Below the pieces are notes generated by a model that was not told the DNA's origin, made no database searches, and was given only the letters and a program-made list of their open reading frames with translations. 6,783 nucleotides of DNA from Desulfocapsa sp. GTDB taxonomy: Bacteria > Desulfobacterota > Desulfobulbia > Desulfobulbales > Desulfocapsaceae. Of the stretch, positions 1 to 5,913 are shown in pieces. The position numbers were made by a program, and so were the translations under genes. How positions within the stretch are numbered: the first letter of the stretch is position 1; each line of letters opens with the position of its first letter. The DNA lies in the NCBI GenBank assembly GCA_029942265.1, contig JAOZTO010000140.1, positions 1 through 6,783 of the forward strand, given 5' to 3'.

Positions 1-2
1 TC

Positions 3-62
3 ATATGTGAACAGGCCGGATCAAGCGAAGATGGGGGGCTAGCCGAATATTTACGTTATTAA
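3..62 (+). CDS. 3' end of an upstream gene (possibly eutC), partial
   Basis: A reading frame entering from the left edge ends with TAA at 60-62 and gives a 19-residue tail (ICEQAGSSEDGGLAEYLRY). The beginning could match the end of EutC, where a lysine-rich helix is followed by a Ser/Gly turn. EutC, the small subunit of ethanolamine ammonia-lyase, is also what usually precedes eutL. The resemblance is short and the last residues are not typical of EutC. A competing frame (1-42, ending TAG) gives 13 residues with no recognisable character. The frame choice and the identity are both tentative. Confidence 0.3.
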   Translation: MCEQAGSSEDGGLAEYLRY

Positions 63-79
63 TATGGAGGTAGCAAGAG

Positions 80-733
80 ATGAAGGGTGATGTGTTGCGG
101 GCAAATGTTTTGAGTATAAAGATGATCCCAAATCTCAACAGCGATATGGCTAGAGAGTTGGGTGTTGATCCAAAACATCGTAGTGTTGGGATTTTCACAT
201 GTGATATCGATGATGTGGCATATACCGCACTTGATGAGGCGACCAAAAAGGCCGAAGTTGTTGTAGCGTATGCTAAGTCGTTTTATGGAGGGGCTGTGAA
301 TGCCAACTCTAAGTTAGCAGGTGAATTTATTGGTATTCTTGCAGGCCCTAGCCCAGCTGAGGTCAAAAGTGGAATCAATGCAGCTATTGAGTGTATAGAG
401 CAGGGAGCAGCCTTCTACAGCTCCAATGAAGACGATTCCATATGCTATTTTGCTCATTGTATCTCAAGAACTGGTAGCTATCTCTCAGATATGGCAGGAG
501 TTGCAGAAGGGGAATCCCTGGCCTATCTCATTGCACCTCCAATTGAGGCTATGTATGGTCTTGATGTTGCAATGAAAGCAGCTGATGTGAAGATGGCTTC
601 ATTTTTTGGTCCACCTTCGGAAACTAACTTTGGTGGTGGCCTTCTTACAGGCAGCCAATCGGCGTGTATGGCGGCGTGTCAGGCTTTTGCTGAAGCTGTT
701 GATTTTGTAGCTGAAAATCCGATGAGGTTCTAA
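80..733 (+). CDS. eutL: EutL, BMC-T shell protein of the ethanolamine microcompartment
   Basis: This 217-residue protein has two circularly permuted BMC domains in one chain and forms trimers that look like hexagons in the shell. In E. coli the EutL trimer has a central pore that can open or close. The sequence runs collinearly with E. coli EutL (219 aa). Matching stretches include RSVGIFTCDIDDVAY (34-48), the ALDEATKKAEVVV helix and AHCISRTGSYLS (125-136). Further matches are AYLIAPPIEAMYGLD (148-162), GPPSETN (177-183) and LTGSQSACMAACQAF (189-203). Length is normal for the family and no domain is missing. The ATG at 80 has a TGGAGG ribosome binding site at 65-70. The TAA stop shares its last base with the ATG of the next gene (TAATG), which suggests translational coupling of two shell genes. 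The family assignment is firm; pore behaviour is inferred from homologues. Confidence 0.97.
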   Translation: MKGDVLRANVLSIKMIPNLNSDMARELGVDPKHRSVGIFTCDIDDVAYTALDEATKKAEVVVAYAKSFYGGAVNANSKLAGEFIGILAGPSPAEVKSGINAAIECIEQGAAFYSSNEDDSICYFAHCISRTGSYLSDMAGVAEGESLAYLIAPPIEAMYGLDVAMKAADVKMASFFGPPSETNFGGGLLTGSQSACMAACQAFAEAVDFVAENPMRF

Positions 734-1248
734 TGGGCGAAAAATCCTTGGGAATCATTGAAACTTTGGGGCTGGTACCGGCTATTGAAGCTGCTGATAC
801 CGCATTGAAAACTGCAGATGTTACTCTGGAAAGCATGGAAATGGCAGGTGCAGGACTTGTTGCAATCATGATGCGAGGTGATGTCAGTTCAGTTAAAGCC
901 TCGGTGGATGCTGGCAAGGATGCTGCTGAGCGATTGGGACAGGTTGTGTCTACAACAGTTATAGCCAGGCCGGCAGAGGGACTGGAGCAGTTATCTGGTG
1001 CAGAACACGAAAATTGCAATGACAGCGTTAAACAAGATGCTTGTCCCGTTGAGACTACCGAGGAAGTGAATATTGAATTTTCCAAGGCTGAGCAGTTACA
1101 GGAAATGAGTGTTGTGGTCTTGCGTAATATTGCACGGGAACTCGATGGCTTTACTATGCCACGCAAGGAAATACGATCGGCTAGAAAAAGTAATCTTATT
1201 GAAAGTATATTGAAATACTATCAGAAAAGAGGTGTTGACCATGGTTGA
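733..1248 (+). CDS. BMC-H shell protein with C-terminal SAP/Rho-N-like extension (EutK-like)
   Basis: Residues 3-82 are a single BMC domain, starting SLGIIETLGLVPAIEAAD and ending VIARP, closely related to EutM later in the operon. An acidic, low-complexity linker (about 83-118) joins it to a C-terminal domain (about 119-166). That domain has the pattern of SAP/HeH/Rho-N nucleic-acid-binding folds: LRNIARELDGF, a basic turn (PRKEIRSARK) and a closing helix (SNLIESILKYY). E. coli EutK also joins a BMC domain to a C-terminal nucleic-acid-binding-like domain, of helix-turn-helix type, so this protein may be its functional counterpart. The pore loop is MEMAGAG here, against KEKVGSG in EutM, so a Lys and the Ser are lost and the pore should be less polar. 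The ATG at 733 overlaps the eutL stop by one base, with GAGG at 724-727. The 3' end overlaps eutE by eight bases. The shell role is firm; nucleic-acid binding is an inference from sequence pattern. Confidence 0.88.
   Translation: MGEKSLGIIETLGLVPAIEAADTALKTADVTLESMEMAGAGLVAIMMRGDVSSVKASVDAGKDAAERLGQVVSTTVIARPAEGLEQLSGAEHENCNDSVKQDACPVETTEEVNIEFSKAEQLQEMSVVVLRNIARELDGFTMPRKEIRSARKSNLIESILKYYQKRGVDHG
1228..1232 (+). promoter_or_regulatory. Ribosome binding site of eutE, deciding its start
   Basis: AGAGG lies eight bases before the ATG at 1241. An in-frame GTG at 1232 would lengthen EutE by three residues but would leave this site overlapping the start codon. The ATG is therefore preferred. The site lies inside the end of the preceding BMC gene. 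Confidence 0.7.
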
Positions 1249-2680
1249 TAGAGATTTACTGTCAATCCAGGAAGCAAGAACATTGGTAAGGTGCGCAAGA
1301 GAAGCCCTAACTGATCTGGCAAAATGTAATCAACAACAGGTGGATACACTCGTTGAAGCTATATGCCAAAAAAGTATGCAGGAGTCTGAAAGACTAGCCA
1401 AATTGGCGGTTGAAGAGACTGGTTTTGGCCGTTGGCAGGATAAGGTTCAGAAGAACCTGCTTGCCAGTGAAAAAGTATGGGCTCATGTAAAAGACATAAA
1501 GACCATCGGCATTATTAGTGAAGATCGTGAAAAGAAAATTATTGAAATAGGGGCTCCGGTTGGCGTAATTGCGGCTCTTGTACCGTCCACTAATCCTACA
1601 TCCACCACTATATACAAAGCTATCATTGCTTTAAAGGCAGGAAACGCAGTGGTTTTCAGTCCTCATCCGAGTGCATTAAACTGTATACGGGAAACGGTGG
1701 AGATGATTCAAGGTGTCATCAGGGAACAAAACCTTGATGAAAACCTGGTGACTGTCATGTGTTATCCATCATTGGATGGAACACAGGAACTGATGAAAGA
1801 AGCAGATCTGATTATTGCTACCGGTGGACCTGCAATGGTGAAAGCAGCGTACAGCTCAGGTACTCCGGCTCTTGGAGTTGGTGCTGGTAATGTTCCTGTT
1901 TTTATTGAACGTTCAGCAGATATTGATTTGGCTGTTGATATGATTCTTGAATCTAAACTCTTTGACAATGGAACAGTCTGCGCATCTGAACAGGCTATTA
2001 TTGTAGAGAAGGTGAGTTCCAAACAGGTGCGGGAAAGTTTGGTTAAACGTGGAGGATATTTCCTTGAAGGTGAAGAACTCGAAAAGGTGAAAAAGGTCAT
2101 GGAACGTCCCAACGGAGCCATGAATCCCGCAATTGTAGGTCAGACTGCCAATTTTATAGCACAACTTGCAGGTATTACCATTCCAGAATCAACCCGATTA
2201 CTCATTTCTGATGAGCCTGGTGTCGGTCCTAACTACCCATTCTCCAAAGAAAAACTAACATCGCTTATGGGATTCTATGAAGTTGAAACGTGGCACGAAG
2301 CTTGTGAATTATGTTTCAAACTTCTGGCTAACGGCGGAATTGGCCATTCTCTTGCAATTCACAGTGAGAATGAAGAAATCATTCGTGAATTTGCCTTGAA
2401 AAAACCGGTTTCACGTCTTCTTGTTAATACCCCTTCCACCCATGGTGCTGTAGGACTGAGCACTAATCTGACTCCGGCTTTAACGCTTGGCTGTGGGGCT
2501 GTAGGAGGGAGTTCAATTTCTGATAATGTTGATGCGAGCCATCTGATTAATATCCGAAAAGTTGCCTATGGAGTTAACTGGAAGCCGAGCACACCACGGG
2601 TCGAAAGTGAAGCGTGTGCTATTGACATAAATAAGATTGCTGAACGAGTACTTGCTGAATTACGACAGAGCATGAAATAG
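1241..2680 (+). CDS. eutE: EutE, CoA-acylating acetaldehyde dehydrogenase
   Basis: This 479-residue enzyme of the aldehyde dehydrogenase superfamily converts acetaldehyde, CoA and NAD+ to acetyl-CoA and NADH inside the compartment. Visible motifs are VPSTNPTSTTIYKAI (114-128) and the nucleotide-binding region with ATGGPAMVKAAYSSGTPALG (193-212) and VGAGN (213-217). The catalytic cysteine is Cys247 in FDNGTVCASEQ. The core resembles the aldehyde dehydrogenase half of AdhE and Firmicutes EutE (GVGAGN and GTVCASEQ) more than E. coli EutE (FDNNIICADEK). The catalytic domain begins almost at residue 5, so the N-terminal encapsulation helix of E. coli EutE is absent. Instead, a Pro-rich linker (446-458) leads to a C-terminal amphipathic helix, DINKIAERVLAELRQ (462-476), that looks like an encapsulation peptide. 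The ATG at 1241 overlaps the preceding gene. Function is near certain; the targeting role of the tail is inferred. Confidence 0.96.
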   Translation: MVDRDLLSIQEARTLVRCAREALTDLAKCNQQQVDTLVEAICQKSMQESERLAKLAVEETGFGRWQDKVQKNLLASEKVWAHVKDIKTIGIISEDREKKIIEIGAPVGVIAALVPSTNPTSTTIYKAIIALKAGNAVVFSPHPSALNCIRETVEMIQGVIREQNLDENLVTVMCYPSLDGTQELMKEADLIIATGGPAMVKAAYSSGTPALGVGAGNVPVFIERSADIDLAVDMILESKLFDNGTVCASEQAIIVEKVSSKQVRESLVKRGGYFLEGEELEKVKKVMERPNGAMNPAIVGQTANFIAQLAGITIPESTRLLISDEPGVGPNYPFSKEKLTSLMGFYEVETWHEACELCFKLLANGGIGHSLAIHSENEEIIREFALKKPVSRLLVNTPSTHGAVGLSTNLTPALTLGCGAVGGSSISDNVDASHLINIRKVAYGVNWKPSTPRVESEACAIDINKIAERVLAELRQSMK

Positions 2681-2700
2681 GGAACAGGCAGAGTGTAGCG

Positions 2701-3471
2701 ATGAAAGCAATTACAGAAATATATCTCCGTAGGTGGATCAGGCAAAAAAACCGTCCCAAAGAATTTTGTCTTAGACGTGGGATGATTATTACCCCCGCAG
2801 CAAGGCAATATCTTCAGGAACAGCGAGTGGAGTTGTTGGCAGACAAGAAGCTACCCCAAACAAATTTGAGGGCTGAGAATGCTGAGGATGATGGTATCTC
2901 CTATACGGTTACACGAGAAGAATATGTCTCAGCAGACGGTAAAAAGAAATACGAAGTAAAACCCGAATATATGACTCAGCTTCGCGGCAATACTCTCGTA
3001 GCAAAAGATGATATCCTTATTGAGTTTCGTGGGCGTCTTGACAGTTTGCAATCTGAAATCCTTCTCTTGCACGAACAGGCGAATGCTTATTCTTCGCAAC
3101 TCGGTGATGATGTGGCTGAATTACTCGACTGGGCCAGAACTATCCTTCAGGCTGAGGTATTAGAAAAACCTTTAGTTGAAAGATCTGTTTTTTCGTTAAG
3201 CCCTGATGAATTGCGTTCCCATTCTCATAATCCAAGAAAATACTATGGTATTGGCCATATTCTTCCTGGACTTGATATGGATTCAATACTGCTAAAGTTG
3301 AATCATTTACGATCAACGGTACGGGAAATTGAACTGGTGGCAGTAAAGGCATTTATGGCAGGTGATCATCCGGCTGGAGCTACTATTATTCAAGCTCTCA
3401 ATCGTATGAGTAGCGCTGTGTATATCCTGATGCTTAAATGCAAAGCGGAAAAATACAGGAAAGGAAACTGA
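2701..3471 (+). CDS. eutT: EutT-type ATP:cob(I)alamin adenosyltransferase, Cys-motif-free type
   Basis: This 256-residue enzyme makes adenosylcobalamin, the cofactor of ethanolamine ammonia-lyase. The catalytic domain (about 88-245) shows the EutT signatures PEYMTQLRGNTLVAKDD (88-104) and FRGRLDSLQSEILL (109-122). It also has TVREIELVAVKAF (206-218) and IQALNRMSSAVYIL (230-243). Enterobacterial EutT holds a divalent metal through an HX11CCX2C motif. That region (about 67-95) has no cysteine here; the only cysteines are C23 and C247. Some Firmicutes EutT proteins, such as that of Listeria, also lack the motif, so this is a family variant rather than damage. Residues 2-48 form an ITE...ITPAAR module, shared with two other proteins of the operon. 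There is no clear ribosome binding site in the 20-base gap after eutE, so translation may depend on coupling. Identity is well supported. Confidence 0.93.
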   Translation: MKAITEIYLRRWIRQKNRPKEFCLRRGMIITPAARQYLQEQRVELLADKKLPQTNLRAENAEDDGISYTVTREEYVSADGKKKYEVKPEYMTQLRGNTLVAKDDILIEFRGRLDSLQSEILLLHEQANAYSSQLGDDVAELLDWARTILQAEVLEKPLVERSVFSLSPDELRSHSHNPRKYYGIGHILPGLDMDSILLKLNHLRSTVREIELVAVKAFMAGDHPAGATIIQALNRMSSAVYILMLKCKAEKYRKGN

Positions 3472-3472
3472 T

Positions 3473-4117
3473 ATGCTGCTTAATGACCAACTGATAGGTG
3501 AAATTGTTCAGAAGGTAATGGCAGAACTGAGTTCATCGGAAGAAAATACCGTCCCTGTAGAACTATCGGCTCGTCATGTCCATCTCTGTCAGGAAGACGT
3601 TGATCAACTGTTTAATGGAACACTGACAAGTGAGCGTGAGTTGTCGCAACCCGGCCAGTTTCTTTGTGCCGAAAAACTGCGTTTAATTGGCCCGAAGGGA
3701 ATCATCGATAGAGTAGCAGTACTCGGACCTGTGAGAAAAGAGTCTCAGGTAGAAATTTCGATGACTGATGCACGAACATTAGGAATCGATACGCCTCTCA
3801 GGCAGAGCGGAGATATTTTAGACACACCCGGCATAGTACTCGCTTCACCTTATGGTATTATCAGCCTTGAGCAGGGAGTGATCGTTGCAGGTCGTCATAT
3901 TCATATGCCAAGCGCAGACAGTACAAGGTTTGCAGTATCGGATGGGGATATGGTTTCAGTGCATGTTCAAGGTAAACGACCTGTAATCATGGAAGATGTC
4001 TTGGTAAGAGTTAGTGATAATTTCAAGCTGGCCATGCATATCGATCTTGATGAAGGGAATGGCTGCGGATGCATTAATGGAACTTCTGCCGTTATTATGC
4101 AAACAACGGACTTATAA
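3473..4117 (+). CDS. pduL: PduL-family phosphate acyltransferase (serves as EutD)
   Basis: This 214-residue protein transfers the acyl group between CoA and phosphate, here acetyl-CoA to acetyl-phosphate, and so recycles CoA inside the shell. PduL is unrelated to the Pta-like EutD of E. coli. Two related metal-binding halves are visible: VELSARHVHLC (29-39) with H35 and H37, and VAGRHIHMPSADS (138-150) with H142 and H144. GPVRKESQVEIS (85-96) lies between them and MHIDLDEGNGCG (188-199, H189) follows. The histidines fit the two-zinc active site known for PduL. Residues 4-20 (NDQLIGEIVQKVMAELS) form a typical N-terminal encapsulation helix before a Ser/Glu linker. The ATG at 3473 has AAGGA at 3461-3465, one base after the eutT stop. 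The stop codon shares a base with the next start (TAATG). In such operons the gene is often labelled eutD. Confidence 0.95.
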   Translation: MLLNDQLIGEIVQKVMAELSSSEENTVPVELSARHVHLCQEDVDQLFNGTLTSERELSQPGQFLCAEKLRLIGPKGIIDRVAVLGPVRKESQVEISMTDARTLGIDTPLRQSGDILDTPGIVLASPYGIISLEQGVIVAGRHIHMPSADSTRFAVSDGDMVSVHVQGKRPVIMEDVLVRVSDNFKLAMHIDLDEGNGCGCINGTSAVIMQTTDL

Positions 4118-4734
4118 TGAGCATGGCCATGGATCTTGAAAAACTAGTGCAGGACATATCCCGGTTGGTTCTTAATGAACTTCGTCAACCTCAAGCACAG
4201 AAAACGATTCTGCTCTTTGCCAGAAGAAATAAAGATTTACCCCAAGCTTTGCAGTGGTTGAAAAATAAAGAAAATTGTCTGGCGTATGTGGATGATTCAT
4301 GGTCGGTGGATCAGATTGACCGATTTATCTTTCCTTGTCTTTCTATTGATCAGATGGTCGATCTTGCTATGGGAAAAGGTGGTAGCAAACTGATGTCCGA
4401 GTTGAGACAGGTTCTTCTTAGTGGCAAAAAGGTTGAAATTGCAGAGTTTGAATATCAACAATTTGAGCAATCTGCACCTTCTGCACTTATACAACTGTAC
4501 AAGAAATACCATGCAACACTTGAAGAATTCGGGGTACGCACACTAAAAACAGAGCGGGAGTTTTCGTGTCGATTTACCGGCAGTGTTGTCACAGAAGCTG
4601 ATATTGCACAGGCAAACAATGATGGTGTTAGTTGCCTTGAGATTTCTAAAAGGTGCTGTGTAACCGCATTGGCGTTCGATTTTGCAAAACAGCAGTCCAT
4701 CGAAATACAAAGGATTGCCGGAGGAGTAAGATGA
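4117..4734 (+). CDS. Conserved eut-operon protein of unknown function with encapsulation-type N-terminus
   Basis: This 205-residue protein matches in size, position (between pduL and eutN) and general pattern the uncharacterised protein found in clostridial, listerial and enterococcal eut operons (I recall the model name eut_hyp). Residues 6-23 (DLEKLVQDISRLVLNELR) are an amphipathic helix like the encapsulation peptide of the preceding PduL. Residues 29-110 look like an alpha/beta domain: strand TILLFA, strand NCLAYVDD, and the helix-rich FPCLSIDQMVDLAMGKGGSK followed by LLSGKKVEI. Residues 154-200 (TGSVVTEADIA ... CVTALAFDFAKQQSIEI) resemble the N-terminal module of E. coli EutQ and of EutT. 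It has six cysteines, including a C180-C181 pair and C151, but no recognised catalytic motif. The start at 4117 is supported mainly by the one-base stop/start overlap; Met3 (4123) or Met5 (4129) are alternatives. It is probably a lumen protein; its activity is unknown. Confidence 0.85.
   Translation: MSMAMDLEKLVQDISRLVLNELRQPQAQKTILLFARRNKDLPQALQWLKNKENCLAYVDDSWSVDQIDRFIFPCLSIDQMVDLAMGKGGSKLMSELRQVLLSGKKVEIAEFEYQQFEQSAPSALIQLYKKYHATLEEFGVRTLKTEREFSCRFTGSVVTEADIAQANNDGVSCLEISKRCCVTALAFDFAKQQSIEIQRIAGGVR
4720..4726 (+). promoter_or_regulatory. Ribosome binding site of eutN, deciding its start
   Basis: GGAGGAG lies just before the ATG at 4731. An open frame extends upstream to 4653 in the eutN frame, but the strong site and the normal length of EutN place the start at 4731. 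The ATG overlaps the previous stop as ATGA. Confidence 0.85.
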
Positions 4735-5003
4735 TTTTATGTAAGGTGATCGGCAGTGTATGGGCAACTAGAAAAGATGAAGCCCTTACCGGTGTGAAGC
4801 TTATGATAGTCAGACGTCTTAACGACTCAGGCACGAAAGGTGCTGAAGAATTCGTGGCAGCAGATTTTGTTGGCGCAGGTGTTGGTGAAAAAGTCATTGT
4901 TGCAACCGGCAGTGCTGCAAGAAACGCCTGTCTGGATAAAGAAGTACCCATTGATGCAACAATCGTTGGTATTGTTGATGCAGTTGAACTACAGGATAAT
5001 TGA
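4731..5003 (+). CDS. eutN: EutN, pentameric BMC vertex protein (BMC-P)
   Basis: This 90-residue protein of the EutN/CcmL family forms pentamers that close the vertices of the polyhedral shell. The sequence starts MILCKVIGSVWATRKDEALTG, which fits the family pattern of a short strand, a Gly, then 'ATRK...L.G.KL'. It continues with KLMIVRRL, FVAADFVGAGVGEKVIVATG, SAARNA and a closing strand ATIVGIVDAVEL. GAGVGEKVIVATGSAAR is the characteristic segment. Length is typical for the family and the protein has only this domain. It overlaps the preceding gene by ATGA, and its TGA stop overlaps the next ATG (TGATG), so three consecutive genes are translationally linked. Confidence 0.96.
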   Translation: MILCKVIGSVWATRKDEALTGVKLMIVRRLNDSGTKGAEEFVAADFVGAGVGEKVIVATGSAARNACLDKEVPIDATIVGIVDAVELQDN

Positions 5004-5584
5004 TGACAAGCCTTGGACTCGTAGAAACAAGATCGATTGCCTTTGGAATTAGCTTGGCCGATGCGATGCTTAAACAGGCCGATGTTGACCTGTTACGTGC
5101 AAAAACAATCTGTTCCGGACGATTTATGATCTTGGTTTCTGGTGATCGTGCAGCGGTAGGTGAAGCGATGAATATAGCGCAGCAGGCAGAGAAAAAAGTC
5201 TCATCACACCACACATTATCCAGAGTGAGCAATAAAGTAATCGATGCCCTATCCATGCGGTATTCGGTAGCCGAACATGCGGCTATTGGAATTGTAGAAT
5301 GTAGAAATGTTATCTTTGGCATAAGTGCTGCAGATGCTGCTGTTAAAGCCGCAACTGTTACATTGTTAAAACTTGTCTGTGGTCAGGGAATCAACGGAAA
5401 ATCATATTTCATTGTAAATGGAGATGTGGCTGATGTTGAAGCTGGAACCAGTGCTGCAGAGGAAATGCTAGGCAGGAATCTTCTTGAAAAAATAATAATT
5501 CCATCCCCGGATTCTGCGCTTATGCGTACAGTTCTTTCGGGGGGAGGTAGAGATCATGGCAAAAGTATTATTAGGACTGCATAA
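5003..5584 (+). CDS. PduT-like tandem-BMC shell protein with probable Fe-S pore
   Basis: This 193-residue protein has two BMC domains in tandem, about 2-78 (SLGLVETRSIAFGISLADAM) and about 93-178 (AAIGIVECRNVIFGISAADA). It therefore forms trimers (BMC-T). The order and spacing match PduT of propanediol compartments rather than the permuted EutL. In PduT, the cysteine in the first domain's KTICPGKF loop binds a [4Fe-4S] cluster at the trimer centre, one cysteine per subunit. Here the equivalent loop is AKTICSGRF with Cys37. A second cysteine, C126, lies in the second domain's pore-loop region (LVCGQGINGKSYFIVNGD). A role in passing electrons through the shell is plausible but inferred. The start is ATG at 5003 (TGATG with the eutN stop); a TTG at 5000 is possible but unneeded. 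The 3' end overlaps the next gene by 29 bases, an unusually long overlap here, and adds a basic tail ([14 protein letters not shown]). Confidence 0.92.
   Translation: MTSLGLVETRSIAFGISLADAMLKQADVDLLRAKTICSGRFMILVSGDRAAVGEAMNIAQQAEKKVSSHHTLSRVSNKVIDALSMRYSVAEHAAIGIVECRNVIFGISAADAAVKAATVTLLKLVCGQGINGKSYFIVNGDVADVEAGTSAAEEMLGRNLLEKIIIPSPDSALMRTVLSGGGRDHGKSIIRTA
5543..5547 (+). promoter_or_regulatory. Ribosome binding site of the 115-residue unknown gene
   Basis: GGAGG, at the end of a run of six G, lies eight bases before the ATG at 5556 and inside the coding region of the tandem BMC gene. It supports this start and the reality of the overlapping small gene. Confidence 0.8.
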
Positions 5585-5903
5585 TATCGAGAAGTACATA
5601 GACCGAGAGACACAATCCATGTATATGGACGGGACTTTTATTATCCCGCCGGGTGTGAAGGATTATCTGCAAACCGAGGGTATTTCTTTGGTGTACGCAA
5701 AACCAGAAAAACCAGTTGATAAAGAACAGGCTTTGTCTGTAGAAGTGCCTAAATCTGTAGCGGAACAGAATGACTCTTCGCAAGAGATGATCACTGCGTT
5801 GACCAGGCGCATAGCAGTTTTATTAAAAGATGAACACCAGGTGACAGATGAAGAGACGATCACACGGATCTGTCTTCTAGTCATTAAACAAATAAATAAT
5901 TAA
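5556..5903 (+). CDS. Small uncharacterised microcompartment protein: EutT/EutQ-N-like module plus C-terminal targeting-like helix
   Basis: I do not recognise this 115-residue protein as a named family. Residues 3-49 resemble the N-terminal module of EutT in this operon: [18 protein letters not shown] aligns with FCLRRGMIITPAARQYLQ, followed by a strand (ISLVYAK against VELLADK). The module has no adenosyltransferase domain behind it. A charged, Pro/Glu/Ser-rich linker (50-76) leads to a helical C-terminus with [13 protein letters not shown] (78-90). It ends in [16 protein letters not shown] (98-113), which resembles an encapsulation peptide. There is no signal peptide, membrane segment or catalytic motif, and only one cysteine (C106). 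It could be an adaptor binding a partner through the module while its tail docks on the shell. The start is fixed by GGAGG at 5543-5547. The gene overlaps the tandem BMC gene, and its TAA stop overlaps the ribosome binding site of eutM. Confidence 0.8.
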   Translation: MAKVLLGLHNIEKYIDRETQSMYMDGTFIIPPGVKDYLQTEGISLVYAKPEKPVDKEQALSVEVPKSVAEQNDSSQEMITALTRRIAVLLKDEHQVTDEETITRICLLVIKQINN

Positions 5904-5907
5904 GGAG
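5902..5907 (+). promoter_or_regulatory. Ribosome binding site of eutM
   Basis: AAGGAG begins within the stop codon of the preceding gene and lies six bases before the ATG at 5914. This is a strong site, as expected for the major shell protein. Confidence 0.8.
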
Positions 5908-5913
5908 TCAGTT

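Noticed and set aside
645..1166. Long - strand open frame opposite the EutK-like gene
   Set aside because: It has no family resemblance, no ribosome binding site, and is rich in Ser/Thr/Ala as expected for the complement of a BMC gene.
4653..4730. Upstream extension of the eutN reading frame
   Set aside because: The strong GGAGGAG before 4731 and the normal 90-residue length of EutN fix the start; the extension overlaps the previous gene fully.
4894..5322. - strand open frame of about 140 codons
   Set aside because: It lies opposite eutN and the PduT-like gene, both firmly identified, and has no coding character of its own.
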